From assembly GCF_030418305.1 (NCBI RefSeq), contig NZ_JAUHPX010000002.1, positions 186,001-250,000 of the forward strand: a stretch of 64,000 nucleotides of DNA, written 5' to 3'. Position numbers and translations under genes: made by a program. Position 1 is the stretch's first letter; every line of letters begins with the position of its first letter. Origin of the DNA: Demequina lignilytica. Its GTDB lineage: Bacteria > Actinomycetota > Actinomycetes > Actinomycetales > Demequinaceae. Positions 17,070 to 26,059 of this stretch are shown here, in pieces. A model generated the notes under the pieces. That model was given only the letters and a program-made list of their open reading frames with translations. It did not search any database and was not told the origin of the DNA.

Positions 17070-17543
17070 TCACAGTCCGGCGCCGGCGAACGCCCCTTCG
17101 ACGGACTCGAGGAAGCCCGGCGAGGTGAAGCTGGCGCCGGACACGTGGTCCACGTCCCACGTCTGCGCCGCCAGCACGCGCGCGGCGAGCTCCGGCACCG
17201 CGGCGGCGTTGATTCGGACGGACTCGGCGTCCTGGGTCCCCGCCGCGAGCGCCTCGACCGCGGTGACGGTGCCGTCGACCACGGTGATGCGGGCCTGATA
17301 GTCGCCCCTGATGTTGGTCACGACCGGGCCGTCGACCACGACCGCATCGGCGTCGCCGCCGTCGGCGGTCGACGTCGGATCGGCCGTCGGATCGGCTGTC
17401 GGCTCAGCCGTCGGATCGGCCGTCGCGGCGCCGTCCGGCTCGGCCAGGTTCAGGTCGGGCAGCTCCTTGGGCGACACCGCCCAGCCGGCGCCCACGATCG
17501 CGACGCAGCCGCCGGCGACGATCACCGCACGCGACGCACGCAT
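17070..17543 (-). CDS. Membrane-anchored FMN-binding domain protein, copy 1
   Basis: 157-residue extracytoplasmic electron carrier. An N-terminal anchor (AVIVAGGCVAIVGAGWAV) is followed by a Pro/Thr/Asp-rich linker from 12-bp repeats (about residues 38-60) and an FMN_bind domain (residues 70-157). The flavinylation motif is HVSGASFTS; the Thr of SGASFT is the expected attachment residue, by analogy with NqrC and RnfG. Starts at ATG 17543 with GGGAGG upstream; the start codon lies within a decamer copy. It is between the flavocytochrome gene (13 nt upstream) and apbE. Confidence 0.85.
   Translation of the reverse strand: MRASRAVIVAGGCVAIVGAGWAVSPKELPDLNLAEPDGAATADPTAEPTADPTADPTSTADGGDADAVVVDGPVVTNIRGDYQARITVVDGTVTAVEALAAGTQDAESVRINAAAVPELAARVLAAQTWDVDHVSGASFTSPGFLESVEGAFAGAGL
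17374..17421. repeat. Four 12-bp tandem repeats in the linker of FMN protein 1
   Basis: Units of GTCGGATCGGCC or near copies at 17374, 17386, 17398 and 17410. On the coding strand they encode alternating Ala-Asp/Glu-Pro-Thr. They set the distance between membrane anchor and flavin domain. Confidence 0.75.
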
Positions 17544-17556
17544 CGTCCACCTCCCG

Positions 17557-18900
17557 TCACCAGCCGAACCTCTCCTCATGGATGGCGTGCCGGGGCACCC
17601 CGGCCGCCCGCGCATCGTCCCGCACCCGCGCGGTCCAGGCGGGCGGGCCGCACACGTACACGTCACGGTCGGCGACGTCGGTCACCAGCGAGGCGAGCGT
17701 CTCGCCTGCCGCCGTGCCCCACCCGGTGGATGCCCGCGGCCCCTCCACGACGTGCAGCGCGACGCCGCGCTCCGCCGCGAGGGCGGCGACCTCGTCGAGC
17801 AGGGGCGCCTCGGACCGCGAGCGGACCCGGTAGATCAGCGCGGCGGGAGCGTCGTCGCCCTCGAGCAGCGCGCGCATGGGCGTGATGCCGATCCCCGCCG
17901 CGACGAGCACCGCGCCCGGCGCATGCGCGCTGTCCTCGGTGAAGACCCCCAACGGACCCTCGGCGACCACGCGGGTGCCGGGGCGCAGGGCGGCGAGGCC
18001 GCGCGAGTGATCGCCGGACGGCTTCACGGTGAGCCGCAGCGTGTCGGCCTCCGGCGCCCGCGACAGCGAGTACGGGTGCGCCTCGGTCCAGCGCTCCCGG
18101 TCGAGGAACCGCCACAGCATGAACTGGCCGGGACGGGCGCGGAGGCGGTCGAGGCCGCGACCCGCGAGCACGATGCTGGTGGACCCGTCCGCGAGCGGCT
18201 CCACCGACGCCACCCGCAGGCCGTGGGCGGAGGTCCGGATCGCCGGCACGACGATCCGCCAGAGCAGGAACGAGCCCAGGGCGAGCACGTAGAGCACGAG
18301 CCAGAACCACCACGCGGCACCCGCGTCGCGGAAGGTCGACCCCTCGAGGAACTGGTGCGGCACCGCCGCGGCCACTCCCACGTACACGAGGAGGTGGACC
18401 GCGTGCCAACGCTCGTACCGCCAGCGCCGGCGGACGGCGACCAGGGAGGTCGCGGCGATCACCAGGAAGATCCCCAGCGCCGCCTGCGCGGCGATCATGA
18501 ACCATCCCAGCTCCCAGAACGCGGCGCTCTGGGACAGCACCGAGTGCCCGTCGTACTGCGCCGACACCACCGTGATGATGCCGGCGTGGACCAGCATGAG
18601 GATCACGACGGGCTTGCCGAGGCGCGTGTGGACGGCGGCGACGCGATCGTGGCCGAAGGCGCGCTCGACGAAGGGCGCGCGCGAGATCAGCGTCATCTGC
18701 ACGAGCACCAGGATCGCGGCGACGATGCCGGTGAGGCGTCCCGCCGCATAGATCCCGTCGAGCGCCGAGGTGGCGAGGAGCGCGCCGTCTGCGATCGCGA
18801 ACGCGATCCCGATCGCGCACAGCAGGTAGATCGAGCCCTCGAGCCCGTCACGCCACCACGAGCGCGCCGCCTGGCGACGCGCGTAGGTCGCGTGGGTCAT
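17557..18900 (-). CDS. Ferric-reductase-like flavocytochrome, copy 1
   Basis: 447-residue membrane oxidoreductase. The N-terminal half has about six helices of the ferric-reductase type with paired His for two b-haems (RLGKPVVILMLVHAGI and ERWHAVHLLVYVG, plus VPHQF). The C-terminal half is a cytoplasmic FAD/NAD(P) reductase: HPYSLSRAPE (flavin), LVAAGIGITPM (nucleotide) and DVYVCGPPAW. It should take electrons from NAD(P)H across the membrane to a flavinylated partner, here the next gene. A decamer at 17611 encodes RDDAR. Paralogue of the gene at 26060-27466. Confidence 0.88.
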   Translation of the reverse strand: MTHATYARRQAARSWWRDGLEGSIYLLCAIGIAFAIADGALLATSALDGIYAAGRLTGIVAAILVLVQMTLISRAPFVERAFGHDRVAAVHTRLGKPVVILMLVHAGIITVVSAQYDGHSVLSQSAAFWELGWFMIAAQAALGIFLVIAATSLVAVRRRWRYERWHAVHLLVYVGVAAAVPHQFLEGSTFRDAGAAWWFWLVLYVLALGSFLLWRIVVPAIRTSAHGLRVASVEPLADGSTSIVLAGRGLDRLRARPGQFMLWRFLDRERWTEAHPYSLSRAPEADTLRLTVKPSGDHSRGLAALRPGTRVVAEGPLGVFTEDSAHAPGAVLVAAGIGITPMRALLEGDDAPAALIYRVRSRSEAPLLDEVAALAAERGVALHVVEGPRASTGWGTAAGETLASLVTDVADRDVYVCGPPAWTARVRDDARAAGVPRHAIHEERFGW

Positions 18901-19016
18901 CGTGCCTCCGGGGTCGATCGGCAGCGGGTTCCGTCACATCCTACGAAGGCGGTGCCGCGTTCCGGCAACCGTGCTCAGCCGGGACGTCTCTTCGCGGCGG
19001 TCGACGGGGTCTCCGC

Positions 19017-22000
19017 TCACGGGAGCGCCAGGACGATCACCGGCGACGCCGCCCCGGTGTCACCGTCGGCGTCCCGGATCACGGCGACGAGGTAGTTGTA
19101 CCCGCCCTCGGTGACGGAATCGGTGAGCGTCACGGGGATGTCCACGCTCCCGCTCGTCACGGTTCCGGAGATCACCTCGACCACGACCGCGCTGTTGATC
19201 TCGTACGGATCGACGTCGACGCCACCGCCGGACTGCTCGAACATGGCGCCCTCGACCCGCAGGAGCTCGTACGTCGCACCGGCGGGGCCGGTGAGCGTGA
19301 CGGTCTGCGCCACATCGGTCACGTCCGCCGGTCCGGCCCCGACGCCGGCCACCGAGATGGTCGGTGCGGCGGCGGCGTCAGCCTTGGCGATCGCGATCGC
19401 GCCCCCGTCGCTGCCGTCCGAGAAGAGCGTCGCGACGTGGGTCTCGCCGTTGGAGAACGTCATGGTGACCGTCGCGCCCGTCAGCTCGAGCCCCGAGACG
19501 GATCCCGACTCGCCTGGCCCGGGCGAGCCCGTGCCCTTGATGCTGGTCGGGTCGATGTCCACCTGGAAGCCGAACGCGTAGGCGCCCGAGCCATCGTCAC
19601 CCTCGTCGAAGTCGTCGAACTCGAGGTGCAGCGTGCGGAAGCCGTCCTGGTACGGATCCAGGAAGGCATCGGTGAGCGGCTGCGGCGCGTCCGGCCCGCA
19701 GTTCTCACCGGAGATCAGCTGCGTGGTCAGGCCCGTAGCCGCGGCGCCCGAGTTGGGAACGAAGCAGACATCGGTGTTGTCGCCCGCGGTGGTCCCGTCG
19801 TCCGGGTCGAAGACCAGATCGGGGAGGATCGCCGTCGACAGGTCGAACTCGACGGAGGTGAGGAGCACGCCGGGGTCGCTCTCGTTCGTGATCTGGATCG
19901 TGTTCGTCCCCCACGTCGACGTGTTGAGCGCGCCGCCGGGCGTGACCTCGACCCGTGCCTGGGCGATCGGGGCCGGGTCCACCGGCGGGTCCGGGTCCAC
20001 CGGCGGGTCCGGGTCGACCGGCGGGTCGGTCGGGGTCACGAAGAGATCAGTCCAGGCGGCGTCGAACGGCTCCGCGGCGCCGCGCGAGGTCGCGATGATG
20101 CCGGCCGCGAGGGTCGACGCAGGATCGCCGGTCTCGAGGTACGCGGGGCCGTCGAACCACGACATCGGGATGGTCATCTCCGGGAGCACCACCGGCGTGC
20201 CGTCGTCGACCACGTAGGACGGCACCACGGTCGCCTCGGTCGTCCCCGGCGTGACGTCGAGGATCAGCCCGACGTATGCGGCGTCGACGGCGTCGGGAGC
20301 AGCGGGCGCGTTGACCTCCACGACCGTGTCGTCGACCTCCTTGAGCGCCTGGATGACCACTCCACCGTCGTAGGCGAGCGCGAACCTCAGATAGTTCGAC
20401 TGCGTGCCGTCACCGATGAACACCCCCTGCGCCGCGAAGTCCTGTGCCGCGCCGGCGAACGCGGGATCGGTGCTCGCGAACGACGGCGCCGCGATCGTGG
20501 TCTCGACACGGAAGGGCGTGCCCGCCGTGTCGACACCCACCTGCAGAGCGTCCATCTGGTCGTTGCCGCCGGCGAACGCGTCGCCCTCCTTGACCTCGTT
20601 GATCTGGATCAGCGGCGAGGTGCCGCCCCAGATCACGTCCGTCCGGTTGAGCAGGTCGAGGTAGTCGTCACCCGCGCCGGCGCCCTTGTCGGTGGCGTTC
20701 ACCATCAGACCGGTGAGCCCCGCACCCTCGAAGCCGCCCGCGTTCTGGGTGGCGTCGAACGTGAGGAGGATCTCGGTGGTCCCCACGCCGTTGGTCGGGT
20801 CCACCTGGAACGGGTCGACCACGTCGGCCAGGCCGTCGTTGTCGTCGTCGGGGTCCGTGACGTCACCGATCAGGTCGCCATCGAAGTCCGGCGGTCGCGA
20901 CCCGTTGTTGCACGGCGCCGTCCCGCTCGCCACCTCGTCGGCGTTCGTGTAGCCGTCGCCGTCGCTGTCCGCAGCCGGGTCCGACGGGTCGCACGCCGCG
21001 CCGCCCGCGGGCTCCCACAGCACGATGCTCGCCGCCGCCTGGTAGGCGACGGCCGCCACCAGGCCCGGGAACTCCTCGTCGTCGCCCTGCGCGACCACGT
21101 CGAGCGGGTAGGCGCCGAAACCGGAGAACAGCTCGACCTTCTGCGTGGTGAGCGACAGCCCGTCCGCCGACGGGATCATCGCCCAGATCACACCGTTGCC
21201 GGTGTAGGAGGCCGTCAGCAGCGCCCCCTCGAGCGCGCCCCCGAAGACCGACGAGGCGGTGTACTCGGTGATGCCGTTCGTCGAGGAACCGAAGGTCGTG
21301 AGCGCGCCGTCCAACCCGGCGGGCAGGTACTCGCACTCGCGCGGATCCTGGTACCAGGCCCCCGGGATGGCCGCTCCGAAGTTCTCGACGCCGTCGGGCA
21401 GCCCGAGGGGGTTGCCGCGAGTGACGTTCGGGTGCCCACCGTAGTCGCCGGCGTTCGCCCGATGAAGCTGGTCGGGCTTGGTCGTTCCGCCCGCGGCGTA
21501 CGACGAGTCGACGCACAGGCCGTTCTCCACCGTGGCGTCGCCCGCCCCCGTGATGTCGTCGTCGACGTAGCTCGCGCTCGGGGCGTGCCCCCAGCCACCG
21601 TTCGGCCCGTTGTCCACGGTGAAGAAGTTGCCGTTCTCGGTCAGCACCACGTCGTAGGCGTTCCGGTAGCCGGGCGAGTGGATCTGGACGGGGCCGCCCT
21701 CGATCAGCATGGCCATGTTGGCGCCGCCCTGCCCGCCCCACGGCATGACGCCCGCGCCGGGGTTGGGGCCGGAGCTGATCGTGGGCAGGAGGTACTTGTA
21801 GTCGACACCGTCGATGGTCTGCGTGGGCATCGCGTCGATGGCGCCGAGGTCGATGCTCAGGATCGCGGAGCCGAGCGCGTACTCGGGGAGCTGGTCCATG
21901 TTGTTCGAGCGGGCACCCTGGTTGGTGTTGCCACCCGAGGTGATGTACGCCATGTTGGCGCCCGGATCGATCTGGATGCCGCCGAGCATGTGGTCGTGCT

Positions 22001-25000
22001 GGGAGCGCGGAAGGCCCGCGACCAGGACGAGGTGCTCCCATGAGCTGCCCGTCCACGAGACCCGCGAGAGCGCGCCCGAGTTGGTGTCGATGGCGGTTCC
22101 GCCGTTGATCATCGGGTGGTTCGAGGTGACGTAGATGACGGGGTTCGCCGCGGTGCCCTCCACGAGGATGCCGAGGATCACCCTGCCGGTCATGGTCGGC
22201 TGCGCCGTGCCCTGGTCATCGTGGTTCGGGATCTCCTTCACCACGTCGATCTGCTCGCTGGCGGTGACGACGTAGGTCCCCGGAACGCTGTAGTCGGTAC
22301 CCTGCTCACGCTCCACCGTGTAGGCGAAGATCGTCCCGTCGATCTGCGCGACGTAGAGCCTGCCGTCGGGACCCCAATCGAGGGTGGTCGCGGACTGCGA
22401 CACCTCGCCGCCGAGCTGCGACTGGTTCCACGAGAGCGCGTCGATCGACAGATCCGTCACGCCCACACCCGACAGCGGCACGATCAGGCTGCCCGTCTCG
22501 CCGTCACGCTCGTAGTCGAACGTGGCGGTGGCGGAGTGCGACGCCACGCTCGACGGATCGAAGGCGAGGTCGACCGTGGCTCCCGCTCCTGGCGCGATCG
22601 CCGCGCCCGGCAGCGCGCCCGCGGAGAACTGCGGGTCGGAGACGGTCACGCCCGTGATGGTCACCGCGCCCTCGCCCGACGCGCCCGTGTTGAGGAGCTG
22701 CACCGGCACGGTGTTGCTGCCGCCGTCCACGAGCGTGTCAGGGAAGGTCACCGCATCGGGGTCGGCCGCGAGCGCGTCGGCGATCGGCGTCGACTCGGCG
22801 CCCGTGCCCGTGAGCGCGACATCGACCTCGCCGGAGCCCGCGGAGCTCGAGTACGCGACCGTCATGGTGGCGGTGTCGACGCCCGTCGCGGTCGGCGCAT
22901 AGGTGACAGCGACCGACGAGGACTGTCCCGGCGCGATCGACGAGACGCTGGGAGCGCCCGTCGAGAACACCAGGTCCGGCGAGACGGTGATCGCGTCGAT
23001 CGTGATGTCCGGGTCGCCCGCACCGCCCGTGTTGACGAGGTCGATGGACGCGCTCGAGGATCCACCCACGATCGCCGAACCGAGGTCGAGCGATGTGGCT
23101 TCGGGGATCAGGACGCCCGGCTCGGGGACCGTCTCGACGATCTCGATGGCGTTGATCAGCGGGTTCTCCACGATCCCGGTGAAGCCGATGTCGACCGCGC
23201 CGTCCGAGTACACAGGGATGGCGAACATGTGCCCGACCTGGTGGCCGAACTGCGCCGACAGGTCGATGGCCGACAGCTCCGGCGGCACCACGCCGTCGAT
23301 GCTGATGTCGAACACGCGCTGGCCGGGCTGGGAGGTCCCGCCCCACCCGTTCGCCGCGTAGAGGCGCACCTCGACCCACGTGCCCGCGGGCACGTCGAAC
23401 GAGTAGGCCATGGTGCTCGTCGTGTCGTACCGCTCGGACGAGAAGACCTGCGGCGGGGTCGTCGCCGGCACCGACGCGTCGGGAGTCGAGTTGACGGAGA
23501 TGCCGCCGTTCGAACCCGCGGCCACCAGGTAGTCGGACGGGATCGAGCTCGTGTCGATCTGCCACGGAGGGCCGTCGTCCAGGGCCGCAAGCGTCGCTCC
23601 GCCCGAGTTCACGCGGTACAGCACCGTGCCGGAGGACAGCACGGGCACACCGGTGCCGGAGAGCGGCACGCTCACCGTCTGCGGGGCTCCGGAGCCCTGG
23701 TAGTCCACCACGAGCGAGCCGCTCACCGGGCCGTCGCTCGACGGCGCGAACGTGACGTCGAGCGAGACGCTGTCGCCGCCGGCGACGGATGTGCCCGTCA
23801 GGTCCGGATCGATCGCGAAGTCGTCACCGGCGCTCACCGACAGGATCGTCAGCTCAGGGTCGCCGACGGCGCCCAGGTTGGTGAGTGCGAGCGTCTGCGC
23901 CGCAGACGTGTCTCCGACCGTCACACCGCCGAAGGACAACGCGTCGGGGGTGGCGGCGAGGATGCCGTCGTAGGAGGTGAGGTCGGTGATCTCGATACCC
24001 TTGAGCGCCGGGTTCTGCGCCACGTGCAGGAACACCAGGTCGAGCGTCGAGTCCGTGGCGGTGAACTCCACGGTGCGCGCCATCGCGCCGGCCGCGCCCG
24101 CCTGGGCGAAGGCGTCGATGCCGTCGAACTCAGCCGGGACCGCACCTTCGAGCGAGACGTCGAACACGCGCTCGCCCACCGTGTCGATGCCCGCGTACAG
24201 CTCCGCGAACAACAGGCTGACCCGGTACGTGGAGCCCACCGTCACCGGGAAGGCCCAGGTCATCTCGTCCCCGCCGGAGTTGTCCCAGCGCTCGGTCTCG
24301 AACACCGCCGCCGCGGCGCTCGCCGGCACGCTCGCGTCGCTCATGTCGATCGGACCTGAGTACGCGCTGCCCGCTCCCAAGGCGTACGTGTTGTTGCTGC
24401 CACCGACGCGGTACGGCGAGAGCGACGCGCCCGAGTCGGCACCCCAGTCGGGGCTCGTGCCGTCCGCGGCGGCCACCAGCGGGCCGCCCACGTTGATGCG
24501 GTACACCACGTTCTCGACCGGCGCCGAGCCGGCCTCACCTGTGCCGGCGAGCGGCACCACGAGGCTGGCGGTCTCGCCATCCCGCTCGTAGTCGATGGTC
24601 GCGGTGGCGGTCTGGCTGCCTGCGGCAGCGGGATCGAAGGTGAAGTCCACGTCCGTCGTGGCACCCGGGTCGATCGCCGCGACCGGCAGGGCGCCACCGC
24701 CGAACTGCGCGTCGGAGATGGTGATCGCCGTGACGGTGATGGCCGACTCGCCCACGGCGCCGGCGTTCGCCAGCTGCACGGACACGGTGCTCAGGCCGCC
24801 GTCGACCAGGGTCGCGGGGAAGGTCACCGACGCGGGGTCGGCCGTCAACGCGCTGCCGATCGGCGTCGGCTCGACACCGGACCCGCTGAGCGGCACCTCG
24901 ACCGTCGCGGCGCCCGCGGTGCTCGAGTACGCGACGGTGAGGGTGTCCGAGTGCGCCCCCGCGCCGGTCGGCGCGTAGGTGACGTCGAGCGCGACGGTTC

Positions 25001-25859
25001 CGCCCGGGCCGACCACCGTGGTGCTCGGCGCGCCGGCGGAGAAGTCCGTACCCGTGGCCAGGGTGATCGAGTCGATGGTGATGGCCGGGTCGGGCACGAC
25101 CCCGACGTGGGTGAGGGTGAGCGCCTGCGGCGCCGAGGAGACGCCGACGTTCACGGCTCCGAAGTCGAGCGCGGCGGGGGACGCGGCGAGAGCGACCTCG
25201 CTGGACGAGATCTCGACGATCTCGATGCCCTTGAGCGCGGGGTTCTGCGCGACATGGAGGAACTCGAGGTCGAGCGTGCCGTCCGCCGCAAGCACCTCGA
25301 CGGTGCGCGCCATGGCGCCGGTCGCACCCGCCTGGGCGAACGGGTCGATGCCGGAGAACTCGGTCGGCACCGCACCGTCCACCGAGACGTCGAACACGCG
25401 CTCGCCGACCTGGTCGATGCCCGAGTACAGCTCCGCGAACAGCAGGCTCACCCGGTACGTGGAACCGACCGTGACCGGGAACGCCCACGCCATCTCGGTG
25501 CCGCCCGAGTTGTCGTAGCGCTCGGTCTCGAACACCTCGGCGGGCGCGCTCGCGGGCACGCTTCCGTCGCTCATGTCGATCGGGCCGGAGTACGCGCCTC
25601 CACGCCCGAGCCCGTACGTGTTGTTGCTGCCGGCCACGCGGTACGGCGAGGTGGACCCGCCCGTGTCGGCGCTCCAACCGGGGCTGGACCCGTCCGCGGC
25701 GGCCACCGCGGGGCCGCCCACGTTGATCCGGTACACCACGTCCTCGAGGAGCGCCGCGGACGTGGGGCTCGCCTGTACGACCAGCGCTCCCAGCAGCAAC
25801 ACCAACAGCGTGGCGGCCCAGCCCGCCCTCATGGACTTCCGCGTCGTCATCGTGGCCAT
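19017..25859 (-). CDS. Giant secreted multidomain protein: malectin repeats and sugar-dehydrogenase-like propeller
   Basis: 2280 residues from ATG 25859 (GGGGGAGAAAC upstream). Signal peptide about 1-36. Malectin modules start near residues 40, 450 and 746; Ig-like choice-of-anchor-D (ASH-type) domains lie between them. A glucose/sorbosone-dehydrogenase-like six-blade propeller covers about 1133-1613 (DWGPDGRLYVAQIDGTI, SQHDHMLGGIQIDPG, GYRNAYDVVLTENGNF). Then come calcium-type DxDxDG repeats (1631-1686), a lectin-like jelly roll (1696-1938), a PVDPDP linker and two beta domains. No LPXTG or membrane anchor at the C-terminus. Carbohydrate binding is likely; dehydrogenase activity with PQQ is only inferred. 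It lies between two flavin electron-transfer modules on the same strand. Confidence 0.85.
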   Translation of the reverse strand: MATMTTRKSMRAGWAATLLVLLLGALVVQASPTSAALLEDVVYRINVGGPAVAAADGSSPGWSADTGGSTSPYRVAGSNNTYGLGRGGAYSGPIDMSDGSVPASAPAEVFETERYDNSGGTEMAWAFPVTVGSTYRVSLLFAELYSGIDQVGERVFDVSVDGAVPTEFSGIDPFAQAGATGAMARTVEVLAADGTLDLEFLHVAQNPALKGIEIVEISSSEVALAASPAALDFGAVNVGVSSAPQALTLTHVGVVPDPAITIDSITLATGTDFSAGAPSTTVVGPGGTVALDVTYAPTGAGAHSDTLTVAYSSTAGAATVEVPLSGSGVEPTPIGSALTADPASVTFPATLVDGGLSTVSVQLANAGAVGESAITVTAITISDAQFGGGALPVAAIDPGATTDVDFTFDPAAAGSQTATATIDYERDGETASLVVPLAGTGEAGSAPVENVVYRINVGGPLVAAADGTSPDWGADSGASLSPYRVGGSNNTYALGAGSAYSGPIDMSDASVPASAAAAVFETERWDNSGGDEMTWAFPVTVGSTYRVSLLFAELYAGIDTVGERVFDVSLEGAVPAEFDGIDAFAQAGAAGAMARTVEFTATDSTLDLVFLHVAQNPALKGIEITDLTSYDGILAATPDALSFGGVTVGDTSAAQTLALTNLGAVGDPELTILSVSAGDDFAIDPDLTGTSVAGGDSVSLDVTFAPSSDGPVSGSLVVDYQGSGAPQTVSVPLSGTGVPVLSSGTVLYRVNSGGATLAALDDGPPWQIDTSSIPSDYLVAAGSNGGISVNSTPDASVPATTPPQVFSSERYDTTSTMAYSFDVPAGTWVEVRLYAANGWGGTSQPGQRVFDISIDGVVPPELSAIDLSAQFGHQVGHMFAIPVYSDGAVDIGFTGIVENPLINAIEIVETVPEPGVLIPEATSLDLGSAIVGGSSSASIDLVNTGGAGDPDITIDAITVSPDLVFSTGAPSVSSIAPGQSSSVAVTYAPTATGVDTATMTVAYSSSAGSGEVDVALTGTGAESTPIADALAADPDAVTFPDTLVDGGSNTVPVQLLNTGASGEGAVTITGVTVSDPQFSAGALPGAAIAPGAGATVDLAFDPSSVASHSATATFDYERDGETGSLIVPLSGVGVTDLSIDALSWNQSQLGGEVSQSATTLDWGPDGRLYVAQIDGTIFAYTVEREQGTDYSVPGTYVVTASEQIDVVKEIPNHDDQGTAQPTMTGRVILGILVEGTAANPVIYVTSNHPMINGGTAIDTNSGALSRVSWTGSSWEHLVLVAGLPRSQHDHMLGGIQIDPGANMAYITSGGNTNQGARSNNMDQLPEYALGSAILSIDLGAIDAMPTQTIDGVDYKYLLPTISSGPNPGAGVMPWGGQGGANMAMLIEGGPVQIHSPGYRNAYDVVLTENGNFFTVDNGPNGGWGHAPSASYVDDDITGAGDATVENGLCVDSSYAAGGTTKPDQLHRANAGDYGGHPNVTRGNPLGLPDGVENFGAAIPGAWYQDPRECEYLPAGLDGALTTFGSSTNGITEYTASSVFGGALEGALLTASYTGNGVIWAMIPSADGLSLTTQKVELFSGFGAYPLDVVAQGDDEEFPGLVAAVAYQAAASIVLWEPAGGAACDPSDPAADSDGDGYTNADEVASGTAPCNNGSRPPDFDGDLIGDVTDPDDDNDGLADVVDPFQVDPTNGVGTTEILLTFDATQNAGGFEGAGLTGLMVNATDKGAGAGDDYLDLLNRTDVIWGGTSPLIQINEVKEGDAFAGGNDQMDALQVGVDTAGTPFRVETTIAAPSFASTDPAFAGAAQDFAAQGVFIGDGTQSNYLRFALAYDGGVVIQALKEVDDTVVEVNAPAAPDAVDAAYVGLILDVTPGTTEATVVPSYVVDDGTPVVLPEMTIPMSWFDGPAYLETGDPASTLAAGIIATSRGAAEPFDAAWTDLFVTPTDPPVDPDPPVDPDPPVDPAPIAQARVEVTPGGALNTSTWGTNTIQITNESDPGVLLTSVEFDLSTAILPDLVFDPDDGTTAGDNTDVCFVPNSGAAATGLTTQLISGENCGPDAPQPLTDAFLDPYQDGFRTLHLEFDDFDEGDDGSGAYAFGFQVDIDPTSIKGTGSPGPGESGSVSGLELTGATVTMTFSNGETHVATLFSDGSDGGAIAIAKADAAAAPTISVAGVGAGPADVTDVAQTVTLTGPAGATYELLRVEGAMFEQSGGGVDVDPYEINSAVVVEVISGTVTSGSVDIPVTLTDSVTEGGYNYLVAVIRDADGDTGAASPVIVLALP
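23991..24517. repeat. Malectin-encoding direct repeat, unit A
   Basis: Matches 25221-25747 at a constant offset of 1230 bp with no insertions or deletions seen at the points checked. Encodes the second malectin module of the giant protein. The conserved boundary is CTCGAT(A/G)CCCTTGAGCGC. Confidence 0.7.
25221..25747. repeat. Malectin-encoding direct repeat, unit B
   Basis: Partner of 23991-24517. Encodes the first malectin module. The two encoded proteins share most residues, for example AELY(A/S)GID and HVAQNPALKGIEI, suggesting a recent internal duplication of about 1.23 kb. Confidence 0.7.
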
Positions 25860-25890
25860 GTTTCTCCCCCCAGAACCCAGGCTCGACTCG

Positions 25891-25920
25891 AACCTAGCGA
25901 AGATGGGGGTTTGTCCACAA
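25891..25920 (-). promoter_or_regulatory. Probable promoter of the giant secreted protein
   Basis: TTGTGG (25915-25920), 18-nt spacer, TAGGTT (25891-25896), 31 nt before the ATG. A perfect actinobacterial DnaA-box sequence TTGTCCACA (25911-25919, plus strand) overlaps the -35; with a single copy this may be chance. The surrounding 40 nt are AT-rich for this genome. The remainder of the gap to 26059 shows nothing else. Confidence 0.4.
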
Positions 25921-26059
25921 GATGCAGTTTTTCCGATTTGACCGCTACGGCGAGCGGCCGGCCGCGGGAGGCGCGGGGTTCTGCGCACGGGGACGTCGCG
26001 CCGAGGCCTCGCGCTCGCGACGCCGTCGGCGTCGGATCAGCGGGTCAGGACCGCCCGCC

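Noticed and set aside
25911-25919. Perfect DnaA box TTGTCCACA as a possible origin
   Set aside because: Single copy, no cluster of boxes, no dnaA, dnaN or gyrB nearby. More likely a chance overlap with a promoter.
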